Assembly (NCBI GenBank): GCA_035048815.1
Contig: JAUCBN010000011.1
Coordinates: 13,355,501-13,419,500, forward strand
Direction: 5' to 3'
DNA: 64,000 bases
From: Abelmoschus esculentus
Lineage: Eukaryota; Streptophyta; Magnoliopsida; Malvales; Malvaceae
Part shown: in pieces, positions 11,107-24,445 of the stretch
Layout of the letters: the number at the start of each line of letters is the position of its first letter
Numbering within the stretch: position 1 is the stretch's first letter
Notes under the pieces: generated by a model
Told to the model about the DNA's origin: nothing
The model's input: the letters and a program-made list of their open reading frames with translations, nothing else
The model's database searches: none
Program-made: the position numbers and the translations under genes

Positions 11107-11115
11107 AAAAAAAAA

Positions 11116-14100
11116 TTCGAACGGATTCTCTATAAAGTCTTTTTAGACATGCACGTTTTAATCCCAATAAAACGAAAATCAGATGTTATTAAATCAAATT
11201 TTACGAGTTCAAATAGTTAATTATGGGCTTTTGAAAAAAATTATACAGATTAATCTAAAATTTTCAACTTTTTACTCGGTTAAAATTTGAACGGATTCTC
11301 TATAAAGCATTTTTAGACATGCAAGTTTTAATCCGAACAAAACGATAACTAGATGTTATTAAATCAAATTTCTTGAGTTCAAATAATTAATTATGGGCTT
11401 TTGAACAAAATTATACAGATTAATCTAAAACTTTCAGCTTTTTACTCGGTTAAAATTTGAACGAATTCTCTATAAAGCAATTTTAGACATGCAAGTTTTA
11501 ATCCCACCAAAACAAAAACCAGATGTTGTTAAATCAAATTTTATGAATTCAAATAGTTGAATATGGGATTTTGAACAAAATTATATAGATTAATCTAAAA
11601 TTTTTAGCTTTTTACTCGGTTAAAATACGAACAGATTCTCTACAAAGCCTTTTTGGACATGCACGTTTTAATCCCAACAAAACAAAAACTAGATGTTATT
11701 AAATTAAATTTTATGAGTTCAAATATTTAATTTTGATCTTTTGAACAAAATTATACAGATTAATCTAAAATTTTTAGCTTTTTACTCGGTTAAAATTTGA
11801 ACGGATTCTCTATAAAGTCTTTTTAGACAAGCACATTTTAATCCCAACAAAACAAAAATCAGATGTTATTAAATCAAATCTTACGAGTTCAAATAGTTTA
11901 TTATAGGCTTTTGAACAAAATTATACAGATTAATCTAAAATTTTCAACTTTTTACTCGGTTAAAATTTGAACGAATTCTCTATAAAGCCTTTTTAGACAT
12001 TCACGTTTTAATCAGAACAAAACGATAACTAGATGTTATTTTATCAAATTATTTGAGTTCAAATAATTAATTATGGGGTTTTGAACAAAATTATACAGAT
12101 TATTCTAAAATTTTTCAGCTTTTTACTCGGTTAAAATTTGAACGGGTTCTCTATAAAGCCTTTTTAGACGTGGACGTTTTAATCCGAACAAAAAAAACCA
12201 AATGTTATTAAATGAAATTTTATGAGTTCAAATAGTTAATTATTGGAATTTAAATAAAATTATACAGATAAATCTAAAATTTTCAGCTTTTTACTCGGTT
12301 AAAATTCAAACGGATTCTCTATAAAGTAATTTTAGACAAGCAAGTTTTAGTCCTAACAAAACGAAAATTAGATGTGATTAAATCAAATTTTACGAGTTTA
12401 AATAGTTAATTATGGGCTTTTGCACAAAATTATACAGATTAATCTAAAATTTTTAGCTTTTTACTCGGTTAAAATTCGAACGGATTCTCTATAAAGCCTT
12501 TTTAGACATGCACGTTTTAATCCGAACAAAACGATAACTAGATGTTATTAAATCAAATTTTTTGAGTTCAAATAATTAATTATGGGGTTTTGAACAAAAT
12601 TATACAGATTAATCTAAAATTTTCAGCTTTTTACTCGGTTAAAATTTGAACGGATTTTCTATAAAGCCTTTTTAGATGTGGACGTTTTAATGCGAACAAA
12701 ACAAAAACCAGATGTTATTAAATGAAATTTTATGAGTTCAAATAGTTAATTATTGGATTTTGAACAAAATTATACAAATAAATCTAAAATTTTTAGCTTT
12801 TTACTCGGTTAAAATTCGAACGGATTCTCTATAAAGCAAGTTTTAGTCCCAACAAAACGAAAATTAGATGTTATTAAATCAAGTTTTACGAGTTTAAATA
12901 GTTAATTATGGGCTTTTGAACAAAATTATACAGATTAATCTAAAATTTTCAACTTTTTACTCGGTTAAAATTCGAACGGATTCTCTATAAAGACTTTTTA
13001 GACATGCACGTTTTAATCTGAACAAAACGATAACTAGATGCTATTAAATTAAATTTTTTGAGTTCAAATAATTAATTATGGGGTTTTGAACAAAATTATA
13101 CAGATTAATCTAAAATTTTCAGCTTTTTACTCGATTAAAATTTGAACGGATTGTGGACGTTTTAATCCGAACAAAACAAAAACCAGATGTTATTAAATGA
13201 AATTTTATGAGTTCAAATAGTTAATTATTGGATTTTGAAAAAACTTATATAAATAAATCTAAAATTTTTAGCTTTTTACTCGGTTAAAATTCAAACGGAT
13301 TCTCTATAAAGCAATTTTAGACATGCAAGTTTTAATCCCACCAAAACGAAAACCAGATGTTATTAAATCAAATTTTATGAGTTCAAATAGTTGAATATGG
13401 TCTTTTAAACAAAATTATACAGATTAATCTAAAATTTTTAGCTTTTTACTGGGTTAAAATTTGAACGGATTTTCTATAAAGCCTTTTTAGATGTGGACGT
13501 TTTAATCCGAACAAAACAAAAACCAGATGTTATTAAATGAAATTTTATGAGTTCAAATAGTTAATTATTGGATTTTGAAAAAAATTATATAAATAAATCT
13601 AAAATTTTTAGCTTTTTACTCGTTTAAAATTCGAACCGATTCTCTATAAAGCAAGTTTTAGTCCCAACAAAACGAAAATAGATGTTATTAAATAAAATTT
13701 TACGAGTTCAAATAGTTAATTATAGGCTTTTGAACAAAATTATACAGATTAATCTAAAATTTTCAACTTTTTACTCGGTTAAAATTCGAACGGATTCTCT
13801 ATAAAGCCTTTTTAGACATGCACGTTTTAATCCAAGCAAAACGATAAGTAGACGTTATTAAATCAATTTTTTTGAGTTCAAATAATTAATTATGGGGTTT
13901 TGAAAAAATTATACAGATTAATCTAAAATTTTCAGCTTTTTACTCGGTTAAAATTTGAACGGATTCTCTATAAAGCAGTTTTGGACATGCACGTTTTAAT
14001 CCGAATAAAACAAAAACCAGATGTTATTAAATGAAATTTTATGAGTTTAAATAGTTAATTATGAGATTTTTTTAGCTTTTTATAGATAGATCTAAATTTT

Positions 14101-15568
14101 TTAGCTTTGTTAAATCAAATTTTATGACTTCAAATAGTTGAATATGGCCTTTTAAACAAAATTATACAGATTAATCGAAAAATTTTAGCTTTTGAACAAA
14201 ATTATGCAGATTAATCCCTACAAAGCCTTTTTAGACATGCACATTTTAATCCCTACAAAACGAAAACAAGATTTTATTAAATGAAATTTTAAGAGTTCAA
14301 ATATTTAATTTTGAGCTTTTGAACAAAATTATACAGATTAATCTAAAATTTCAACTTTTTACTCGGTTAAAATTCGAACGGATTCTCTATAAAGTCTTTT
14401 TAGACTTGCACGTTTTAATCCGAACAAAACGAAAATCAGATGTTATTAAATCAAATTTTACGAGTTCAAATAGTTAATTATGGGCTTTTGAACAAAATTA
14501 TACAGATTAATCTAAAATTTTCAACTTTTTACTCGGTTAAAATTCGAACGGATTCTCTATAAAGCAATTTTAGAGATGCAAGTTTTAATCCCACCAAAAC
14601 GAAAACTAGATGTTATTAAATCAAATTTTATGAGTTCAAATAGTTGAATATGGTCTTTTAAACAAAATTATACAGATTAATATAAAATTTTTAGCTTTTT
14701 ACTCAATTAAAATTCGAATAAATTCTCTACAAAGCCTTTTTAGACATGCACGTTTTAATCCCAACAAAACAAAAACCAGGTGTTATTAAATGAAATTTTA
14801 TGAGTTCAAATAGTTAATTATTGGATTTTGAACAAAATTATATAGATAAATCTAAAATTTTCAGCTTTTTACTCGGTTAAAATTCGAACGGATTCTCTAT
14901 AAAGCAATTTTAGACAAGCTAGTTTTAGTCCTAACAAAACGAAAATTAAATGTTATTAAATCAAATTTTACGAGTTCAAATAGTTAATTATGGGCTTTTG
15001 AACAAAATTATAAAGATTAATCTAAAATTTTCAAATTTTTACTAGGTTAAAATTCGAACGGATTCTCTATAAAGCCTTTTTAGACATGCACGTTTTAATC
15101 CGAAAAAACGATAACTAGATATTATTAAATCAATTTTTTTGAGTTTAAATAATTAATTATGGGGTTTTGAACAAAATTATACAGATTAATCTAAAATTTT
15201 CAGCTTTTTACTCGATTAAAATTTGAAAGGATTCTTTATAAAGCCTTTTTAGACATGCACGTTTTAATCCGAATAAAACAAAAACCAAATGTTATTAAAT
15301 AAAATTTTTTGAGTTCAAATAGTTAATTATGGGATTTTTAACAAAATTATATAGATAGATCTAAAATTTTCAGCTTTTTACTCGGTTAAAATTCGAACGA
15401 ATTCTCTATAAAGCAATTTTAGACATGCAAGTTTTAATCCCACCAAAACAAAAACCAGATGTTGTTAAATCAAATTTTATGAGTTCAAATGGTTGAATAT
15501 GGTCTTTTAAACAAAATTATACAGATTAATCTAAAATTTTTAGCTTTTTACTCGGTTAAAATTTTTAA
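11116..15568 (+). repeat. 170-bp satellite block between LINE copies 1 and 2
   Basis: About 26 head-to-tail monomers. GAACAAAATT starts at 11403, 11573, 11743, 11913 and 12083 give an exact 170-bp spacing. Monomers fall into three types by linked variants: type 1 (GACATGCACG, ACGATAACTAGATG, TTTTTTGAGTTCAAATAATT), type 2 (GACGTGGACG, ACAAAAACCAGATG, TTATGAGTTCAAATAGTT) and type 3 (GACAAGCAAG or GACATGCAAG, ACGAAAATTAGATG, TTACGAGTTCAAATAGTT). From about 14040 to 14230 a jumbled segment contains partial monomers, a sign of unequal recombination. No gene is seen. Confidence 0.95.
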
Positions 15569-15569
15569 C

Positions 15570-17984
15570 CTTCGACCGTGTTGAATGGCCTTTTCTTGAA
15601 CAAGTTATGCTTCGTCTGGGTTTCAACTCAGACTTGGTTTCTCTTATTATGAGGTGCGTTTCCTCGGTCTCTTATCAAGTTCGCATCAATGACTCTCTTT
15701 CAAGGCCTTTTAAACCCAGTAGAGGATTGCGGCAAGGTGACCCCCTTTCCCCCTTTTTGTTTTTTTTCTGCACTCAAGGTCTCTCGGCCTTGCTCAATTC
15801 TGAACAAGCCAATGGGCACCTCCCTGGTCTCCGTGCCAGTAGGAATGGGCCTCGCATCAATCACCTTCTTTTTGCGGATGACTGTGTTGTCTTTATCAAA
15901 AATTCACCCGCAGAGGCTCAGTGCCTCAAGGATGTTTTGCAGACTTATGCTTCCTCGTCGGGACAAGCGGTGAACTTTGAAAAGTCTACTATCTTTTTCT
16001 CACGAAAAACTTCCTCTCTGCTTAGGGCTGAGATTAATGATATCCTTTGTGTACGAGAGGTGGATGACCCTGGTATTTATTTAGGTGTCCCCCTCCTTAT
16101 TGGGAAGAACAAAACTGCAGCCTTAGGGTTTACTAGGGATAATATGAGTGCCCGGCTGAGTACTTGTGATAAACATCTCCTTTCCTTCAGTGGTCGTGAA
16201 GTTTTCATTAAAGCAGTTATCCAATCTATGCCTCAATATGTCATGTCTTGTTACCTCTTACCACACAATATTATTGACGATATGACTACCGTCATACGTC
16301 AATATTGGTGGTCGCGGAAAGCTAGTAAACGTGGGTGGCACATGCTTCCCTGGGATACTCTCTGCCTCCCTAAAGCTGCTGGAGGTGTAGGGTTTCGTGA
16401 TCTTCACCACTTTAATATCGCTCTGCTAGGCAAGCAAGTTTGGCGGTTAATTTGTGAGCCTGATAACCTTCTAAGTCAGGTTTACAAGTGTAAGTACTAC
16501 CCTACGGGTTCAGTCCTAGAGTCTACTCATACGCGTAGTTCTTCTTTTGCTTGGAAAGGTCTAAGCGTTGCTATTTCTAAGCTCTGTCACGGGTTTTTCA
16601 AACGCCCTGGCATGTCAAGTAATATTAAAGTTCATTTTGATCGGTGGGGTGGTTCTCAGCCCGTTCACCTTTATGGTAATTATGATATCAATGATGAAGT
16701 CCCTCTCCGTGCAGGTTCCTTCATGCTCTTTAATTCATCTCGATGGGATGAAGTCCCTCTTTAATTATGATATCGCTCTTTAATTTTTCCCATGAAGATG
16801 CTAATACCATCCTTAACGTTCCAATTATTAATGATTGCAATGACTCTACTCTTTGGGGTTACCATGATGCAGGTCTTTACACAGTTCGTTCTGGTTATCA
16901 ATTCTTGCAGTTGCAATTCGGGCCTATTAACAGGCCTTCTAAACTTTGGAAAATCTTGTCTAAGTTGCCTACGCTGCCCAAAGTTCGTTCCTTTGGTTGG
17001 CGTTTATGTCATGATGCGTTACCCTCTGGTCAGAAAATTATGCAAGCTAGTCTTGGACCTGGAGTTTGCCCTATATGCAACTTGACTGTCGAAACCTCTA
17101 TCCATGCTATGCATGATTGTCCTAGTGCTAAGGAGGCGATCCTCTTGGCAGGCCTTCCCCTTAGGCTGTTGTCTACTGTCTATACCTCTCCCTTTCAATG
17201 GCTTTCTGCTGCTGCTGGTTTCCTTACCCTACACCAATTCTCTCTTCTTGTAACAATCTTATGGAACCTATGGAACCGCCGTAATGATTTTGTTCATAAC
17301 AACCATATTCAACCGATTTGGCTAACTGTTGCCTCCGCCCAAAAATTGCTCACTGACTATACATCTTCTAATGATGAGGCCCGCAAATCCTCCCGGCTAG
17401 CTGAGCCCACTCTTGCTCCAGCTAGATGGATGAAACCGGCTCCAGGTTTTGTCAAAATTAACACGGATGGGGCATTTGATCCTGTTCTGAGAGGAGCTGC
17501 TGCTGGGGTTATTGCTCGCGATTCTTCTGGCTCCGTGCTTGGTGGCTGCTTCATGCCCCTCCTTTGCCCGGATCCTGCCTCTGCTGAGGCTCTTGCTATT
17601 CTGGAAGGCTTATGGCTTGCTGCTGCCAACGGATGGTCTAACGTGATTCTAGAAACTGACTCTGCGTCCATTGCCAACAAAGTTAATCATGCTCCGTCTC
17701 GAGATCTTTCCACAGTGCAGCACTTGATTGCTCGCATTCGTACCACCCTGGGTACTGTACCTAATTATAAGATTTGTTATGTACCTAGAGATGCAAACGT
17801 TGTTGCCCATACTTTGGCTAGTAGGGCTTTGCGTTCTTTTACCTCTTCTTCTTTTGATTGTTTCTTTCCCGACTTTATTCGGGCCTCTGTAAACCTGGAG
17901 AGGTTCTCCTCTTCTTCTCAACAAAACTTTGGGTACTCTTTTCCCCATAGGGGCCTTCCCACCCCTCGGGGTGGTCGGGTATAG
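15570..17984 (+). pseudogene. LINE ORF2 C-terminal part: RT motif C to RNase H, with a scrambled patch
   Basis: The reading begins FDRVEWPFLEQV in RT motif A, continues through RGLRQGDPLSPF, an intact FADD (about 15876-15887), the thumb region, the Cys/His segment (CPICNLTVETSIHAMHDC) and RNase H (NTDGAFDP, AEALAILEGL, ETDSASI, DANVVAHTLA). At 16751-16785, 16 bases found in copy 3 are replaced by about 30 bases that copy neighbouring sequence. This shifts frame after WDEVPL (stop at 16764), and the reading resumes at about 16785 in another frame to 17984. The normal stop (TAA in copies 1 and 3) has become CAA at 17922-17924, adding 20 codons that run into the 3' hairpins. No start codon of its own is expected, since the 5' half is missing. 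Confidence 0.9.
17943..17974 (+). other. LINE copy 2: 3' end hairpins
   Basis: CCCC-ATA-GGGG at 17943-17953 is followed by CCACCCC-TC-GGGGTGG at 17959-17974, a perfect 7-bp stem with a 2-base loop. Copy 3 has CCACCTC in the left arm, which still pairs in RNA through one G-U pair. The hairpins lie about 40 bases before the A tail. Confidence 0.6.
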
Positions 17985-20900
17985 GGGTTTTTTAATGAGG
18001 CCCTTTTCTTCAAAAAAAATTTGAACGGGTTCTCTATAAAGCCTTTTTAGACGTGGACGTTTTAATCTGGACAAAACAAAAACCAGATGTTATTAAATGA
18101 AATTATATGAGTTCAAAAAGTTAATTATTGGATGTTATTAACTAAAATTATATGAGTTCAAATAATTAATTATGGGGTTTTAAACAAAATTATACAGATT
18201 AATCAAAAAATTTCAACTTTTTACTCGGTTAAAATTTGAACGGATTCTCTATAAAGCCTTTTTAGACATGCACGTTTTAATCCGAACAAAACGATAACTA
18301 GATGTTATTAAATCAAATTTTTTGAGTTCAAATAATTAATTATGGGATATTTAACAAAATTATACAGATAGATATAAAATTTTCAGCTTTTTACTCGGTT
18401 AAAATTCGAACGGATTCTCTATAAAGCAATTTTAGACATACAAGTTTTAGTCCTAACAAAATGAAAATTAGATGTTATTAAATCAAATTTTACGAGTTCA
18501 AATAGTTAATTATGGGCATTTGAACAAAATTATGCAGATTAATCTAAAATTTTCAACTTTTTACTAGGTTAAAATTCGAACGGATTCTCTATAAAGCCTT
18601 TTTAGACATGTACGTTTTAATCCGAACAAAACGATAACTAGAGGTTATTAAATTAAATTTTTTGAGTTCAAATAATTAATTATGGGGTTTCGAACAAAAT
18701 TATACAGATTAATCTAAAATTTTTAGCTTTTTACTCTGTTAAAATTTGAACGGATTCTCTATAAAGCCTTTTTAGACGTGGACGTTTTAATCCGAACAAA
18801 ACAAAAACCAGATGTTATTAAATGAAATTTTATGAGTTCAAAAAGTTAATTATTGGATTTTGAACAAAATTATACAAATAAATCTAAAATTTTCAGCTTT
18901 TTACTCGGTTAAAATTCGAACGGATTCTCTATAAAGTCTTTTTAGACATGCACGTTTTAATCCCAGCAAAACGAAAATCATATGTTATTAAATCAAAATT
19001 TACGAGTTCAAATAGTTAATTATGGGCTTTTGAACAAAATTATACAGATTAATCTAAAATTTTCAACTTTTTACTTGTTTAAAATTTGAACGGGTTCTCT
19101 ATAAAGCCTTTTTAGACGTGGACGTTTTAATCCGAAAAAAATAAAAACCAGATGTTATTAAATGAAATTTTATGAGTTCAAATAGTTAATTATTGGATTT
19201 TGAAAAAAATTATACAGATAAATCTAAAATTTTCAGTTTTTTACTCGGTTAAAATTCAAACGGATTCTCTATAAAGCAATTTTAGACAAGCAAGTTTTAG
19301 TCCCAACAAAACGAAAATTAGATGTTATTAAATCAAATTTTACGTGTTGAAATAGTTAATTATGGGGTTTTGAATAAAATTATATTTATTAATCTAAACT
19401 TTTTAGCTTTTTACTCGATTAAAACTTAAGCGGGTTCTCTATAAAGCCTTTTTAGACGTGGACGTTTTAATCCGAACAAAACAAAAACCAGATGTTATTA
19501 AATGAAATTTTATGAGTTAAAATAGATGAATATGGGATTTGGAACAAAATTATACAGATTAATCTAAAATTTTTAGCTTTTTACTTGGTTAAAATACGAA
19601 CGGATTCTCTACAACGCCTTTTTGGATATGCACGTTTTAATTCCAACAAAACGAAAACCAGATGTTATTAAATCAAATAGTTAATTATGGGCTTTTGAAC
19701 CTAATTATACAGATTAATCTAAAATTTTCAACTTTTTAGTCGGTTAAAATTCGAACAGATTCTCTATAAAATATTTTTAGACATGCACGTTTTGATCCAA
19801 ACAAAACGATAACGAGATGTTATTAAATCTAATTTTTTGAGTTCAAATAATTAATTATGGATTTTGAAAAAAATTATACAGATTAATCTAAAATTTTCAG
19901 CTTTTTACTCGGTTATAATTTGAACGAATTCTCTATAAAGCCTTTTTAGACATGCACGTTTTAATCCCAACAAAACGATAACTAGAAGTTATTAAATCAA
20001 ATATTTTGAATTCAAATAATTAATTATGGGATTTTGAACAAAATTATGCAGATTAATCTAAAATTTTCATCTTTTTACTCGGATAAAATTCAAACAGTTT
20101 CTCTTTAAAGCCCATCTACACATGCACATCTTAATCCCAACAAAACGAAAACAAGATTTTATTAAATCAAATTTTATGAATTCAAATAGTTAATTATGGG
20201 CTTTTGAACAAAATTATACAGATTAATCTAAAATTTTCAAGTTTTTAGTCGGTTAAAATTCGAACAGATTCTGTATAAAGCCTTTTTAGACATGCACGTT
20301 TTAAGCCAAACAAAACGATAACGAGATGTTACTAAATCAAATTTTTTGAGTTCAAATAATTAATTATGGGCTTTTGAGCAAAATTATACGGATTAATCTA
20401 AAATTTTCAGCTTTTTACTCGGTTAAAATTTGAACGGATTCTCTATAAAGCCTTTTAAGACATGCACGTTTTAATCCCAACAAAACGATAACTAGATGTT
20501 ATTAAATCAAATATTTTGAGTTCAATAATTAATTATGGGCTTTTGAAAAAAATTATGCAGATTAATCAAAAATTTTTAGCTTTTTACTCGTATAAAATTC
20601 GAACAGATTCTCTTTAAAGCTCATTTACACATGCACGTTTTAATCCAAACAAAAAGAAAACCTGATTTTATTAAATGAAATTTTATGAGTTCAAATAGTT
20701 AATTTTGATCTTTTGAACAAAATTATACTTATTAATCTAAAATTTTTAGCCTTTTACTCGATTAAAATTCGAACGGATTCTCTATCAAGCCTTTTTAGAC
20801 ATGCACGTTTTAATCCCACTTAAACGAAAATCAGATGTTATTAAATCAAATCTTATGAGTTCAAATAGTTAATTAAGGGCTTTTGAATAAAATTATACAG

Positions 20901-23900
20901 ATTAATCTAAAATTTTCAGCTTTTTACTATGTTAAAATTTGATCGGATTCTCTATAAAGCCTTTTTAAACATTCATATTTTAATCCGAATAAAATGAAAA
21001 CTAGATGTTATTAAATCAAATTTTTTGAGTTCAAATAATTAATTATGGGCTTTTGAACAAAATTATATAGATTAATCTAAATGTTTCAGCTTTTTACTCG
21101 GTTAAAATTTGAATGGATTCACTATAAAGCCTTTTTAGACATGCACGTTTTAATCCGAACAAAACAAAAACCAGATGTTATTACATAAAATTTTATGAGT
21201 TCAGATAGTTAATTATGGGATTTTAAACAAAATTGTACAGATAAATCTAAAATTTTCAGCTTTTTACTCTGTTAAAATTCGAATTGATTCTTCATAAAGC
21301 AATTTTATACATGCAAGTTTTAATCCCACCAAAACGAAAACCAGATGTTATTAAATCAAATTTTATGAGTTCAAATAGTTGAATATGGTCTTTTAAACAA
21401 AATTATACAGATTAATATAAAATTTTTAGCTTTTTACTCGGTTAAAATTCAAACAGATTTTCTATAAATCCTTTTTAGACATGCACGTTTTAATCCAACC
21501 ACAACGATAACTAGATGTTATTAAATCCAATTTTTTGAGTTCAAATAATTAATTATGGGCTTTTGAACAAAATTATATAGATTAATCTAAAATTTTCAGC
21601 TTTTTACTCGGTTAAAATTTGAACGAATTCTCTATAAAGCTTTTTAGACATGCACGTTTTAATCCGAACAAAACAAAAACAAGATGTTATTAAATAAAAT
21701 TTTATGAGTTCAAATAGTTAATTATGGGATTTTGAACAAAATTATAGAGATAAATCTAAAATTTTCATCTTTTTACTCGGTTAAAATTCAAACAGAATCT
21801 CTATAAAGCCTTTTTAGACATGAACGTTTTAATCCGAACAAAACGATAACTAGATGTTATTAAATCAAATTTTTTGAGTTCAAATAATTAATTATGGGCT
21901 TTTGAACAAAATTATGTAGATTAATCTAAAATTTTTAGCTTTTTACTCGGTAAAAATTCAAATGGATTCTCTATAAAGCCTTTTTAGACATGCACATTTT
22001 AATCTCAACAAAACGAAAACCAGATTTTATTAAATGAAATTTTATGAGTCCAAATATTTAATTTTGAGCTTTTGAATAAAATTATACAGATTAATCTAAA
22101 ATTTTTAGCTTTTTACTCGGTTAAAATTCGAACAGATTCTTTATAAATCCTTTATAGACATGCACGTTTTAATCCCAACAAAACGAAAACCAGATGTTAT
22201 TAAATCAAATTTTATGAGTTCAAATAGTTAATTATGAGCTTTTAAACAAAATTATACAGATTAATCTAAAATTTTCAACTTTTTACTCGGTTAAAATTCG
22301 AACAGATTCTCTATAAAGCCTTTTTAGACATGCACATTTTAATCCGAACAAAACAATTTCTTGATGTTATTAAATCAAATTTTTTGAGTTCAAATAATTA
22401 ATTATGGGCTTTTGAACAAAATTATACAGATTAATCTAAAATTTTCAGCTTTTTACTCGGTTAAAATTTGAACGGATTCTCTATAAAGCCTTTTTAGACA
22501 TGCAAGTTTTAATACGAAGAAAACAAAATCCAGATGTTATTAAATCAAATTTTATGAGTTCAAATAGTTAATTAAGGTTTTTTGAACAAAATTATACAGA
22601 TTAATCTAAAATTTTTAGCTTTTTACTCGGTTAAAATTCAAACTGATTCTCCATAAAGCCTTTTTAGACATGCACGTTTTAATCCAAACAAAACGATAAC
22701 TAGATGTTATTAAATCAAACTTTTTGAGTTCAAATAATTAATTATGGGCTTTTGAACAAAATAATAATTAATTATGGGCTTTTAAACAAAATTATGCTGA
22801 TTAATCTCAAACTTTCAGCTTTTTACCTGGTTAAAATTTTAACGGATTCTCTATAAAGCCTTTTTAGACATACTCATCTTAATACGAACAAAACGATAAC
22901 CAGATGTTATTAAATAAAATTTTTTGAGTTCAAATAATTAATTATGGGCTTCTGAACAAAATTATGTAGATTAATCTAAAATTTTCAGCTTTTTACTCGG
23001 TTAAAATGCAAACTGATTCTCTATAAAGCCTTTTTAGACATGCACATTTTAATCCGAACAAAATGATAGGTAGATGTTATTAAATCAAAGTTTTTGAGTT
23101 CAAATAATTAATTATGGGCTTTTAAATAAAATTATATAGATTAATCTAAAATTTTCAGCTTTTTACTCGGATAAAATTTGAACGGATTCTCTATAAAGTC
23201 TTTTTAGACGTGGATGTCTTAATCTGAACAAAACAAAACCAGATGATATTAAATCAAATTTTATGAGTTCAAATAGTTAATTATGAGATTTTGAACAAAA
23301 TTATACAGATAAATCTAAAATTTCCAGCTTTTTACTCGGTTAAAATTCGAACGGATTCTCTATAAAGCCTATTTGGACATGCACGTTTTAATTCGAACAA
23401 AACAAAACTAGATGTTATTAAATCAAATTTTATGAGTTCAAATAGTTAATTATGGGCTTTTGTAAAAAAATATATATTTTAATCTCAAATTTTCAACTTT
23501 TTACTCAGTTAAATTGGAACGGATACTTTATAGAGCCCATTTAGACATGCACGTTTTAATCCCTAAAAAACGACAACCAGATGTTATTAAATAAAATTTT
23601 ATGAGTTCAAATAGTTAATTATGAGATTTTGAACAAAATTATACAGATTAATCTAAAATTTTCAGCTTTTTACTCGGTTAAAATTCGAACGGATTCTCTA
23701 TAAAGCCTATTTGGACATGCACGTTTTAATTCAAACAAAACAAAACTAGATGTTATTAAATCAAATTTTATGAGTTCAAATAGTTAATTATGGGATTTTG
23801 AACAAAATTATACTGATTCTCTATAAAGCAATTTTGGACATGCAAGTTTTAATCCCACCAAAACGAAAACCAGATGTTATTAAATCAAATTTTATGAGTT

Positions 23901-24445
23901 CAAATAGTTGAATATGGTCTATTAAACAAAATTATACAGATTAATCTAAATTTTTTAGCTTTTTACTCGGTTAATATTCGAACGGATTCTCTATAAAGCC
24001 TTTTTAAACTTAGACGTTTTAATCCGAACAAAACAAAAACCAGATGTTATTAAATCAAATATTTTGAGTTCAAATAATTAATTATGCGATTTTAAAATAA
24101 ATTATACAAATTAATCTAAAATTTTCAACTTTTTACTTGGTTAAAATTTGAACAAATTCTCTATAAAGCCTTTTTAGACATGCACGTTTTAATCCGAACA
24201 AAACGATAACTAGATGTTATTAAATTAAATTTTTTGAGTTCAAATAAATAATTATGGGCTTTTGAACAAAATTATACAAATTATACAGATAAATCTAAAA
24301 TTTTTAGTTTTTTACTCGGTTAAAATTCAAACGTATTCTCTATAAAGCAATTTTAGACAAGAAAGTTTTAGTCCTAACAAAACGAAAATTAGATGTTATT
24401 AAATCAAATTTTATGAGTTCAAATTGTTAATTATGGGCTTTTGAA

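Larger units (their letters stand above)
3379..11115 (+). mobile_element. LINE (plant L1 type) copy 1, near full length, decayed
   Basis: A 7.7-kb non-LTR retrotransposon with 5' untranslated region (3379-5031), ORF1 (5032-6387), a bridge reading (6384-6938), ORF2 (6935-11019), a short 3' untranslated region with hairpins and a 9-base A tail (11107-11115). There are no LTRs. Both ORFs are interrupted. The 3' end joins the satellite at its TTAAAA site. The satellite on the 5' side runs about 62 bp past the same site (3315-3378), so the matching 62 bp after the tail (11112-11174) could be a long, diverged target-site duplication. With several nonsense changes and frameshifts, this is the oldest-looking of the three copies. 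Confidence 0.9.
15569..18019 (+). mobile_element. LINE copy 2, 5'-truncated in the RT domain
   Basis: Homology to copies 1 and 3 starts abruptly at CCTTCGACCGTG (15569), in the middle of the RT palm, and runs to an 8-base A tail (18012-18019). 5' truncation is the usual outcome when LINE reverse transcription stops early. The 5' flank reads CTCGGTTAAAATTT plus a few filler bases and the 3' flank resumes AAAATTTGAACGGG. The target was therefore the TTAAAA site of the monomer, with a duplication of only about 7 bp. By eye the sequence is nearly identical to copy 3 over their common 2.45 kb. Confidence 0.93.

Noticed and set aside
5358..18074. Minus-strand and off-frame readings inside LINE ORF1 and ORF2, including those at 10497-10850, 17357-17680 and 17649-18074
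   Set aside because: Shadows of the plus-strand ORFs, whose domains and motifs are clear; the minus-strand translations carry no recognisable motif.
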